Source of the DNA: Bacillus manliponensis
Lineage (GTDB): Bacteria > Bacillota > Bacilli > Bacillales > Bacillaceae_G
NCBI RefSeq assembly: GCF_000712595.1
Contig: NZ_JOTN01000007.1
Span: forward strand, 1 to 64,000
Reading direction: 5' to 3'
Length of the DNA: 64,000 nt
Positions 57,624 through 64,000 of the stretch are shown here, one piece after another. A program made the translations under genes and the position numbers. The notes below the pieces were generated by a model that did not search any database, was not told where the DNA came from, and saw nothing but the letters and a program-made list of their open reading frames with translations. The number at the start of each line of letters is the position of its first letter. The first letter of the stretch is position 1.

Positions 57624-58568
57624 ATGAAAAAATATATTGCACTATTTACAGCGATGTTATCTGTTTTTTTCTTATTAATGGGTTGCAGCGCAAAGAAAGA
57701 GGAAGCGTCCGCAAAACCAGAAGGAAAAGAGAAGACAGACATCGTCGTGAAAGACTTTACAGATCGTGAACTGAAATTTGAGACGCCCCCAAAAAGTATC
57801 GCAACATTAAGTACAGGTGATATGGATATTATCCATGCCTTAGGGGGGGAACTTGTTGGTCGCCCGAGTACAAAGTTGCCAATTAGCGATGATTTAAAAG
57901 GAGTTCAAGAAATTGGGAATATGCATCAGCCAAGCTTTGAACAACTTGCAAGTTTAAAGCCAGATTTACTTATTGCAAGTAATGGATTTCAAAGACATAT
58001 GCAAACAGTAGAGGGACAAGGAACAAAAGTATTGATTTCCTCAGCCAATTCTGTAGAAGAAATTCAAAAGAGCATTGATATGTACGGAACGGTACTACAA
58101 AAAGAAGAAAAAGCAAAAGAGTTAAATAATACGATTACAAAGCAAATGAAAAAGTATACGAAGAAAAGTAATGCGAAAGTTTTATTAGTATACGGTGCAC
58201 CTGGTACATATTTGGCAGCGTTACCAACTTCGTTATCTGGTGACATTTTAGAGAAAACGGGTGGGAAAAATATCGCAGCAGAGTTCCCGGCAACAAAAGA
58301 CTATCCGCAATATGCACAGTTTAGTGTAGAACGTATTATTGAAGCAAACCCAGATATTATCTTTTTAATTACACATGGCGACCCAGAAGGTGTGAAACAA
58401 GCGTTCCAAGGGGAAATGATGAAAAATGAAGCGTGGAAAAACCTTGAAGCTGTTAAAAATGATCGTTTCGTAATTTTACCACCACATTTATTTGGTTCGA
58501 ACCCAGGTACAAAAGTAACAGAAGCAATGGACTTTATGTATGAAAGTTTACAAAAAGTAGGGAAATGA
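57624..58568 (+). CDS. FecB/IsdE-type substrate-binding lipoprotein of an iron/heme/siderophore importer
   Basis: 314 residues. Signal peptide with lipobox LMGC (Cys21), linker, then a PF01497 fold (~40-314): PPKSIATLSTGDMDIIHALGG, ASLKPDLLIASNG, NPDIIFLITHGDPEG. It captures the substrate at the outer face of the membrane. A Fur box upstream indicates an iron-bearing ligand. Resembles both heme-binding IsdE and B12/siderophore YvrC-like proteins; substrate not decided. The stop overlaps the permease start (ATGA). Confidence 0.87.
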   Translation: MKKYIALFTAMLSVFFLLMGCSAKKEEASAKPEGKEKTDIVVKDFTDRELKFETPPKSIATLSTGDMDIIHALGGELVGRPSTKLPISDDLKGVQEIGNMHQPSFEQLASLKPDLLIASNGFQRHMQTVEGQGTKVLISSANSVEEIQKSIDMYGTVLQKEEKAKELNNTITKQMKKYTKKSNAKVLLVYGAPGTYLAALPTSLSGDILEKTGGKNIAAEFPATKDYPQYAQFSVERIIEANPDIIFLITHGDPEGVKQAFQGEMMKNEAWKNLEAVKNDRFVILPPHLFGSNPGTKVTEAMDFMYESLQKVGK

Positions 58569-59614
58569 TAGAGATGCAAGGGGAAGCAGTTACAAAAGTA
58601 CAAGAGACAGCGAAGAAACATCCACTTTGGAGAAAGAGATGGATTATCATCATTACATTATTGGTTATGACAGTGTTTGTCCTCTTTTATGGGCTTGTAG
58701 CTGGGAGTCTATCATTCTCTTTAAAAGAGATGATGACTGGTATAGGGGATGAAACAACAACTGTACATCGAATTGTTTGGGATTTAAGAATTCCTCGTGT
58801 ACTCGTTGGGTTTTTAGTTGGTATGTGTTTAGCGGCATCGGGTGCATTGCTTCAAGGAGTAATGCGTAATCCGCTTGCTGATCCTGGTATTATTGGTGTT
58901 TCATCAGGAGCAGGCTTCGTAGCGATTATTATTATGATTTTATTTCCAATGCATATGGCGTTTCTGCCACTCGGCGCATTTATAGGCGCGTTTGTAACAG
59001 CAATGATTATTTATGCGCTATCTTGGAAAAATGGAGCTTCGCCATCGCGCATTGTGTTGGTAGGCGTTTCTATTAACGCCCTAATCGGCGCCGCAACATC
59101 GGCGTTAATGCTCCTTCACAGTGATAAAGTACAGTCTGTATTACCTTGGCTTGCTGGAGGAATTGGTGGTGTAAGCTGGCCACATTTTGAAATGGTTGTG
59201 TATTATGCAATCTTTGCCATTGTTCTTGCTATAGTTGGTATTAAACATATTCGCGTATTAATGCTCGGTGATGAGATGGCCAAACTTCTTGGCCATAATG
59301 TAGAGCGCAGTAGGTTTTTTCTAATCATTGTAAGCACATTGCTTGCTGGAATTGCTGTAAGTGTTTCTGGACTTATTGGATTTGTTGGGCTTGTTGTACC
59401 GCATATGCTTCGTTTGTTAGTCGGAAATGACTATCGTTATTTATTACCGCTATCTTGTTTAGGCGGAGGCGTACTTGTTGTATTTGCAGATGCAATCGCA
59501 CGAAGCTGGTTTGATCCAATTGAATTACCGGTAGGAATTTTACTTTCCTTCTTAGGTGGTCCATTCTTCTTATATTTAATTCATAGAGGAGGGAAAGAGA
59601 ATGCTTACCGTTAA
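58565..59614 (+). CDS. FecCD-family ABC transporter permease
   Basis: 349 residues. About ten membrane helices after a ~25-residue cytoplasmic start. Family motifs RIPRVLVGFLVGMCLAASGALLQGVMRNPLADPGIIGVSSGAG and, near the end, GLIGFVGLVVPHMLRLLVGNDYR, the coupling helix that meets the ATPase. Starts within the stop of the binding-protein gene (an ATG 9 nt further is also possible) and overlaps the ATPase by 14 nt. Confidence 0.93.
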   Translation: MIEMQGEAVTKVQETAKKHPLWRKRWIIIITLLVMTVFVLFYGLVAGSLSFSLKEMMTGIGDETTTVHRIVWDLRIPRVLVGFLVGMCLAASGALLQGVMRNPLADPGIIGVSSGAGFVAIIIMILFPMHMAFLPLGAFIGAFVTAMIIYALSWKNGASPSRIVLVGVSINALIGAATSALMLLHSDKVQSVLPWLAGGIGGVSWPHFEMVVYYAIFAIVLAIVGIKHIRVLMLGDEMAKLLGHNVERSRFFLIIVSTLLAGIAVSVSGLIGFVGLVVPHMLRLLVGNDYRYLLPLSCLGGGVLVVFADAIARSWFDPIELPVGILLSFLGGPFFLYLIHRGGKENAYR

Positions 59615-60416
59615 AGACATTGTTTATGCACATTCAGAAAGGTTCAAAATTGAAGAGCTGAATGTAACAATCCGGCAAGGTGAGATTGTCAGTTTAATTG
59701 GTCCGAATGGTTCCGGTAAATCGACATTACTACGATTAGTTGCAAGGCTACTAGAACCAAAAGCCGGTGAGGTAATATTAGACGGGAAAAATATACACGA
59801 GATGAAAAGTACAGATGTAGCAAAGCGATTAGCAATGTTACCTCAAATGCATGATCATCAAATCGATTTAACAGTTCGTGAGCTTGTTGAATTTGGAAGG
59901 CAACCGCATAAAAAATGGAATGATCGTTTTAGAGAAGAAGATGAAGATATCGTAGACTGGGCAGTGTCTATTACAAAGCTAGAAGGATATGAACATCGCT
60001 TATTATACTCATTATCTGGTGGTGAAAGGCAGCGTGCTTGGATTGCGATGACACTTGCACAGCGGACAAATGTATTATTACTTGATGAGCCAACGACATT
60101 TTTAGATATTGTTCATCAGCTTGAAGTAATGGAAATTGTGAAGCAGTTGAATGAGGAGTTTGGAATGACAATTATCATGGTTCTTCATGATATTAATCAA
60201 GCGGCTCAGTATAGTGATCGTCTGATTGTCTTAAAAAAAGGAAGTATTCAGTATGATGATACGCCAGAAAATGTGTTGTGTGAGCAAATGTTCCGAAATG
60301 TATTTGGTATAGAAGTGAATATTTTTAAAGGAGAAGACAGGCCTTTTTTCACTCCAAAACGAGTTTCTGAAAGAGGAGGAACAGTATGCAAAAAGAACGT
60401 ATTGCCAATGAGTTAG
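59601..60416 (+). CDS. ABC transporter ATPase, FecE/FhuC type
   Basis: 271 residues. Walker A IGPNGSGKSTLLR (~33-45), Q-loop LPQMHDH, signature LSGGERQRAWIAMTLAQ (~136-152), Walker B VLLLDEPTTFLD, H-loop VLHDINQAAQ. It powers the permease encoded just before it. GAGGAGGGAAAG ribosome site lies inside the permease gene. The tail overlaps the ankyrin gene by 31 nt. Confidence 0.95.
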   Translation: MLTVKDIVYAHSERFKIEELNVTIRQGEIVSLIGPNGSGKSTLLRLVARLLEPKAGEVILDGKNIHEMKSTDVAKRLAMLPQMHDHQIDLTVRELVEFGRQPHKKWNDRFREEDEDIVDWAVSITKLEGYEHRLLYSLSGGERQRAWIAMTLAQRTNVLLLDEPTTFLDIVHQLEVMEIVKQLNEEFGMTIIMVLHDINQAAQYSDRLIVLKKGSIQYDDTPENVLCEQMFRNVFGIEVNIFKGEDRPFFTPKRVSERGGTVCKKNVLPMS

Positions 60417-60787
60417 TAAGGTCATTTGTTATTGCTGCGCATGGTAACTTAGAACAAGTGCAAGAGTTATTAGCAGAAGAGCCTGGCTTATTGCATGCAT
60501 CTTATAATTGGGGTGGTGAAGATTGGGAAAGCGGCTTAGGTGCAGCAGCACACGTTGGCCGAAAAGATATCGCCACATACTTGTTGCAAAAAGGTGCAAA
60601 AATAGATATTTTTGCAGCAGCAATGCTTGGACAGCTTGAGCTTGTAAAATCAATCTTACAGGTACAGCCGGAAGCAACACACAAGTCTGGTCCACATGGT
60701 ATTTCCCTTTTACAACACGCAAGGATGGGCGGAGAAGATGCGCAGCATGTATATAATTATTTACTAGGTATCTTGCAACCGGCATAA
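60386..60787 (+). CDS. Ankyrin-repeat protein
   Basis: 133 residues. Three ankyrin-type repeats: SFVIAAHGNLEQVQELLAEEPGLLHA (~13-38), GLGAAAHVGRKDIATYLLQKGAKID (~50-74), FAAAMLGQLELVKSILQVQPEATH (~76-99), and a partial fourth HGISLLQHARMGG. No signal peptide; cytoplasmic binding protein. It overlaps the ATPase gene by 31 nt with GAGGAGG upstream, so it is translated from the same iron-regulated transcript. Link to iron transport is not known. Confidence 0.88.
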   Translation: MQKERIANELVRSFVIAAHGNLEQVQELLAEEPGLLHASYNWGGEDWESGLGAAAHVGRKDIATYLLQKGAKIDIFAAAMLGQLELVKSILQVQPEATHKSGPHGISLLQHARMGGEDAQHVYNYLLGILQPA

Positions 60788-60803
60788 GAAGAGGTTCTTA
60801 TGT

Positions 60804-60859
60804 GCGGTAAACCTTTCACTTCTTTAAGTAGTGAAAGGTTTACCGCCCGTTAGAACGGG
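60804..60859. repeat. Long perfect inverted repeat after the ankyrin gene
   Basis: GCGGTAAACCTTTCACT (60804-60820) pairs over 17 bp with AGTGAAAGGTTTACCGC (60830-60846), followed at once by CCCGTTAGAACGGG (60846-60859). No T-run. It may be an RNA-stabilising hairpin, a Rho-independent-like stop without U-tract, or a small repeat element. Confidence 0.7.
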
Positions 60860-60870
60860 AGAAATATGTC

Positions 60871-60922
60871 TAGTATGTAAGAAGAAAATCCTACACCCCC
60901 TCGTTGGATTCTTGCATACTAG
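60871..60922. repeat. Imperfect inverted repeat
   Basis: CTAGTATGTAAGAA on the left pairs with TTCTTGCATACTAG on the right, with an inner ATCC/GGAT pair, around a C-rich centre. Function unknown. Confidence 0.55.
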
Positions 60923-60935
60923 TTATAATATGGAA

Positions 60936-60968
60936 GCAGTAGACATTTTTCGTCTACTGCCTTTTTTT
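60936..60968 (+). terminator. Terminator at the end of the importer operon
   Basis: GCAGTAGAC (60936-60944) pairs perfectly with GTCTACTGC (60952-60960), then CTTTTTTT. The stop codon of the convergent HAD gene lies within the right arm. Confidence 0.88.
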
Positions 60969-61709
60969 GCTTGCTACTTGTATGTCAGCATAGGAACGAA
61001 TAATGAAATCAGCGTAAGGCATAAGCTCTTCTACTGCATGTTCATTAGTGGCAATACCGACAGCAATGCTTCCGGCAGTTTTCGCCATCTTTACATCAAC
61101 GACAGTATCACCAATCATTATGAGTTCATTTGTTTGAATGCCAAGTTGTTTACATGTCTTTATAATCATGTCAGGATGTGGTTTCCCGTTTTCTACATCT
61201 TCTGGGGTACATAAAAAATGTAGGGGCGGAGTGTTTAAAAGCTCTACACATGCTTTTGTACGTTTTTTATTGTCGGATGTTAAAATTCCGGTAAAGAATC
61301 CTTCATTGTAGAGAGAAGTAATGAAGGATTCAGCTCCATCAATTGCTTGGAACGCTTCTTGTATACGTAACTCCCGGTTGCTCTCCTCAAAAATTTGTAC
61401 AGCAATTTCCTTACAGCGGTGCCACGGATATTTTGTAATTTGATATAGTAAACTCGCTGTTACGATAATTTCATCTTCCTCAGGAGCTACAGCGATAAGT
61501 CCTTTAAAATCTACTTCATTTGGGTGAATAAATCCAAAGGCTTCCTCCCATCTAGCCTGATACTTTTCCCCGGTGATTTGTAAAAACTTCCTTCTTCGCA
61601 ATCGATCGATTTCTTGCCAAAATGGAATGGCTTGAAATAATGTTCCATCTTTATCAAAAGCAACAGCCTTTACAGATATCTCTTGATTTAAAATTGTAAT
61701 TTTCCCCAT
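60954..61709 (-). CDS. HAD-superfamily phosphatase (phosphoglycolate phosphatase-like)
   Basis: 251 residues from ATG at 61709; the GTG at 61721 lies in the GAGGTG ribosome site. HAD motifs: I FDKDGTLF (~17-24), II LTSDNKKRT, III/IV MIGDTVVDVKMAKTAG. An alpha-helical cap (~35-120) sits between motifs I and II as in Gph/PGMB-type enzymes. Substrate unknown. A truncated bcr1 element begins 16 bp upstream of the ATG, so the promoter must lie inside or beyond it. Confidence 0.85.
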   Translation of the reverse strand: MGKITILNQEISVKAVAFDKDGTLFQAIPFWQEIDRLRRRKFLQITGEKYQARWEEAFGFIHPNEVDFKGLIAVAPEEDEIIVTASLLYQITKYPWHRCKEIAVQIFEESNRELRIQEAFQAIDGAESFITSLYNEGFFTGILTSDNKKRTKACVELLNTPPLHFLCTPEDVENGKPHPDMIIKTCKQLGIQTNELIMIGDTVVDVKMAKTAGSIAVGIATNEHAVEELMPYADFIIRSYADIQVASKKRQ

Positions 61710-61725
61710 AATTGTCAACACCTCG

Positions 61726-61799
61726 TTTATCCCGATTGGTTCAACTAATAATCAGTGGGGGAGGAAGAAATTCCCCCACTGATTAAAGTTTCACTTTAT
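61726..61799 (+). repeat. bcr1-type element, internally deleted (74 bp)
   Basis: TTTAT flanks both ends (61726-61730, 61795-61799), but TTTATCCCG joins straight to ATTGGTTCAACTAATAATCAG. In intact copies a CCCG occurs both at the left end (TTTATCCCGC) and in the middle (AAGCCCGATTGG); loss of everything between these two CCCG copies gives this junction. The right hairpin is intact (CAGTGGGGG / CCCCCACTG). Confidence 0.88.
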
Positions 61800-61831
61800 A
61801 ATTGTAGTATGAAGTTACTGTATAATATGAA

Positions 61832-62857
61832 ATGCATTTCAGGTCAAGGGGGGAGACAACAATTACTACAATTGGAGATATTGCAAAGTTAGCTGGCGTT
61901 TCCAAAGCGACAGTATCACGCGTGTTAAATAATCATCCTTACGTCCGTCCGGAATTGCGAGAACGAATTCAAAGTGTTATAGATCAAATGAACTATGTCC
62001 CATTATCAGTTGCAAAGGACTTACGTCGTTTACAAACGAATTTAATAGGAGTAGTAGTTCCTACGTTACATCATCCCTTTTTCGGAAAGTTGATTGAAGA
62101 GATTAGTGGTGTTTTAAAGAAAGATGGGTATGATGTCGTTATATTACAATCCAATTATGAAGCGGAGAAAGAAAGGGATTTTTTACAATACGTACGAACG
62201 AAAAAGCTAGACGGACTCATCTTCTCCACCCTTTCTATTTCAAAAGAAGAATTAGAAGGGGTTGCAAATCTTGAAGCGATTGTCATATGTAATGAACATA
62301 CGGGTATAACAAGTATCTCAAAAGTTGAGTTTGATGAAAAAGAAGCTGGATATATAGGAACGGTACATTTATTACAAGCAGGTTATAAGAAAATTGGATT
62401 TTGCTACGATACATTAACGAGTGAGGCGCAGTGTAAAAGGCTTCAAGGATATAAGCAAGCATTATATGAACATCGTATTGAAATGAATCCTAATTGGGTA
62501 TTTGCAAATTGCTATCGAATGGAAGATGGAAAGAGAGTTATTCGTACAATATGCTCAATGTCAGAACCTATTGATGCGATATTTACGGGAAGTGACGAAG
62601 TAGCTGCTGGCATTATCATGGAATCGCAGCGGAGTGGAATTGCAGTTCCTGGAAAACTAGGAGTAATTGGATTTGATAATCAACCTTTATCAAGTATGAT
62701 GTACCCGTCTATCACAACGATACACACATCTATTTCAAATATGGCAAAATACACGGTAACTGTGTTATATAGACGGTTACAAAATTCAGAATTAGCTGCA
62801 GAACATATTTCCTTACCAGTTTCTATTATAGAACGGGAATCTACAAGAAGGAGGTAG
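61832..62857 (+). CDS. LacI-family transcriptional regulator
   Basis: 341 residues from ATG 61832, but the likely start is ATT 61862. The only upstream canonical start (61832) has no ribosome site, while the strong AAGGGGGGAG (61846-61855) lies about 7 nt before ATT 61862, which would give M-TTIGDIAKLAGVS, the normal LacI N-terminus. No ATG, GTG or TTG is in frame between. HTH and hinge: TIGDIAKLAGVSKATVSRVLNN, VAKDLRRLQTNLIGVVVP. Sugar-binding domain follows (HHPFFGKLIEEISGVLKKDGYDVVI, IDAIFTGSDEVAAGII, LGVIGFDNQPLSSMMYPSITT). Effector unknown. The GNAT gene follows 5 nt later. Confidence 0.85.
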   Translation: MHFRSRGETTITTIGDIAKLAGVSKATVSRVLNNHPYVRPELRERIQSVIDQMNYVPLSVAKDLRRLQTNLIGVVVPTLHHPFFGKLIEEISGVLKKDGYDVVILQSNYEAEKERDFLQYVRTKKLDGLIFSTLSISKEELEGVANLEAIVICNEHTGITSISKVEFDEKEAGYIGTVHLLQAGYKKIGFCYDTLTSEAQCKRLQGYKQALYEHRIEMNPNWVFANCYRMEDGKRVIRTICSMSEPIDAIFTGSDEVAAGIIMESQRSGIAVPGKLGVIGFDNQPLSSMMYPSITTIHTSISNMAKYTVTVLYRRLQNSELAAEHISLPVSIIERESTRRR

Positions 62858-62862
62858 AAGTA

Positions 62863-63378
62863 ATGTTTCATACAGAACGGTTGCGCTTTCAGAAATATAC
62901 AATGGATGATTTAGATTTTTATGCATCGTTATGGAGTAATGAGAAAGTAATTCGGTATATTGGAAGTGGAACGCCGAAAACGTATGAACAATGTAAAAGA
63001 AGCCTTGAACATTGGATTTCTACAAAATATGAAAACGGACTTGGTTTATTTGTCATGATAGACAAAGAAACAGGAGTGCCAATCGGTCATGCAGGGTTAG
63101 TCCGTCAACGAGTTGATGGAAAGCAAGAAGTGGAAATTGGCTATTGGTTACTCCCGAATTACTGGGGGAATGGCTATGCAAAAGAATCGGCGGCTGCTTT
63201 TCGAAATTATGGATTTCAAGTGTTAAAGTTAAATAAACTTATCTCTCTCATTAACCCAAATCATCCAGCGTCAATTTTTGTTGCAAGAAAAGTTGGGATG
63301 AGTTATGAAAAGACAACTACTTTTCACAATCAAGACGTACTTGTTTATAGCATAAAAAGAGTTGGGATAGTGCAGTGA
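62863..63378 (+). CDS. GNAT-family N-acetyltransferase (RimJ/RimL type)
   Basis: 171 residues. N-terminal TERLRFQKYTMDDLDFYASLWSNEKVIRYIG, acetyl-CoA loop EVEIGYWLLPNYWGNGYAKESAAAF (~89-113), and late INPNHPASIFVARKVGMSYE, the pattern of RimJ/RimL-like acetyltransferases. The target may be a protein N-terminus, amine or small molecule. AGGAGG ribosome site; cotranscribed with the LacI-type gene. Confidence 0.9.
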   Translation: MFHTERLRFQKYTMDDLDFYASLWSNEKVIRYIGSGTPKTYEQCKRSLEHWISTKYENGLGLFVMIDKETGVPIGHAGLVRQRVDGKQEVEIGYWLLPNYWGNGYAKESAAAFRNYGFQVLKLNKLISLINPNHPASIFVARKVGMSYEKTTTFHNQDVLVYSIKRVGIVQ

Positions 63379-63388
63379 ATATAGCAAA

Positions 63389-63424
63389 AAAGCATTGCAA
63401 ACGTACTTGTGCAATGCTTTAATA
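63389..63424. terminator. Bidirectional terminator
   Basis: AAAGCATTGCA (63389-63399) pairs perfectly with TGCAATGCTTT (63410-63420), flanked by A-rich and T-rich sequence, between convergent genes. Confidence 0.88.
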
Positions 63425-63964
63425 TATTCTTTTTCTATTTTCGGCATAACTAGAAATGAGTAACAATGCAGTTTCTTCGCCAACGTTACGAACAATGTGC
63501 GGTACACATGCACTGAAAGAAAAGGAATCTCCCTCTTCAACAATTGCAATATCTTCCCCGTGCTGCACTTCTAATTTTCCACGTAACACAAGGTGACACT
63601 CTTCTCCTTCATGAGCATTTGGTTTATTTTCTTTTGGAAAGCCTACAGGAATCTCTACTAACGATAAACGAAGGCCTCCTTGCTCAGCAACATGTTCAAT
63701 TTTTTGTTCGTCTTCTCCGTATATACTATGTTTTCTATTTTCTTTTTTCACGATTTTCATCCTATTTTTTTGTTCAAGCAATAAATAGGGAAGTGGTACA
63801 TTTAAAAAATTTGCAATCGTTTCTAACGTTGCAATAGATGGCGACGTTTTATTATTTTCTACTTGGCTCATAAAGCCTTTTGAAAGTCCTGTCCCTTCAC
63901 AAATCTGGGCGATTGTTATTCCTTTGCGCTTACGAATTTCGCGTATTGCAGCACCGATATTCAT
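63419..63964 (-). CDS. XRE-family regulator with C-terminal cupin domain
   Basis: 181 residues. N-terminal HTH (~3-60: GAAIREIRKRKGITIAQICEGTGLSKGFMSQVENNKTSPSIATLETIANFLNVPL) and C-terminal cupin (~105-178: EEGDSFSFSACVPHIVRNVGE, EGEECHLVLRGKLEVQHG). Members of this group (for example PuuR- and SinR-like cupin regulators) respond to small ligands bound in the cupin. The ligand and targets are unknown; the convergent GNAT gene is not an obvious target. Confidence 0.9.
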   Translation of the reverse strand: MNIGAAIREIRKRKGITIAQICEGTGLSKGFMSQVENNKTSPSIATLETIANFLNVPLPYLLLEQKNRMKIVKKENRKHSIYGEDEQKIEHVAEQGGLRLSLVEIPVGFPKENKPNAHEGEECHLVLRGKLEVQHGEDIAIVEEGDSFSFSACVPHIVRNVGEETALLLISSYAENRKRIY

Positions 63965-64000
63965 ACAAAACTCTCCTTTTTAATAAAGCAACTATTCAAC

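Overview
The window is a chromosomal segment of a low-GC, endospore-forming Firmicute, almost certainly a member of the Bacillus cereus group. Three things point there: the gene order matches the Bacillus subtilis safA-coxA-bofC-ruvAB-queA-tgt-yajC-spoVB-secDF-recJ-apt-relA-dtd-hisS-aspS-tcdA-rarA-cymR-iscS-mnmA-yrrB-recD2-alaS-ireB-ruvX-mltG-trmR-trhP1-trhP2-udk-greA-pbpI-yrrS-yrrT-mtnN-mccA-mccB-yrhC segment almost gene for gene; the first gene ends in the tandem Met/Pro/Asn-rich repeats of an ExsA/SafA-type coat/exosporium protein; and the intergenic regions carry several ~155-bp hairpin elements flanked by TTTAT, the signature I know for the B. cereus-group repeat bcr1. No tRNA, rRNA, CRISPR array, prophage or insertion sequence with a transposase was seen.

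Layout. 0-3.5 kb: sporulation genes (end of exsA/safA, a YhcN/YlaJ lipoprotein, bofC), a likely small structured RNA, and an orphan Fur-controlled siderophore-binding lipoprotein. 3.6-8 kb: Holliday junction (ruvAB) and tRNA queuosine (queA, tgt) genes, yajC. 8-14.8 kb: membrane proteins, spoVB, comN, secDF and a cation diffusion facilitator. 14.8-26 kb: recJ, apt, relA, dtd, hisS-aspS behind a T-box leader, tcdA. 26-32 kb: an rsfA-type regulator and rarA, then a three-gene insertion relative to B. subtilis (PocR-domain sensor kinase lacking the usual phospho-acceptor histidine, AraC-type response regulator, CoA-acylating aldehyde dehydrogenase). 32-40 kb: cymR, cysteine desulfurase, mnmA, TPR protein, recD2, small zinc-ribbon protein, AI-2E-family exporter. 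40-50 kb: T-box-alaS, ireB-ruvX-yrzB, mltG, the tRNA ho5U/mo5U cluster trmR-trhP1-trhP2, udk, greA. 50-57.5 kb: pbpI, yrrS, and the methionine-to-cysteine recycling operon yrrT-mtnN-mccA-mccB-yrhC, the expected target of the CymR encoded at 32.4 kb. 57.6-60.8 kb: a Fur-box-preceded FecCD-type iron/heme/siderophore ABC importer. 60.9-64 kb: HAD phosphatase, LacI regulator, GNAT acetyltransferase, XRE-cupin regulator.

Most of the window is conserved core genome. The points that deserve a second look are regulatory or mobile rather than new gene families: an uncharacterised promoter-to-terminator structured RNA (1452-1570); seven full or decayed bcr1-type elements, one lying in the 5' leader of the aldehyde dehydrogenase; a sensor kinase with Lys in place of the catalytic His; a hisS-aspS T-box whose GACAC specifier and UGGC antiterminator bulge suggest tRNA-Asp as well as tRNA-His reading; mutually exclusive hairpins in the greA leader; a possible leader-peptide switch before the yrzR-like gene; and a LacI regulator whose only well-placed start codon is ATT. 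I did not find convincing evidence for a wholly new multi-gene system; the kinase/regulator/dehydrogenase island is the nearest candidate.
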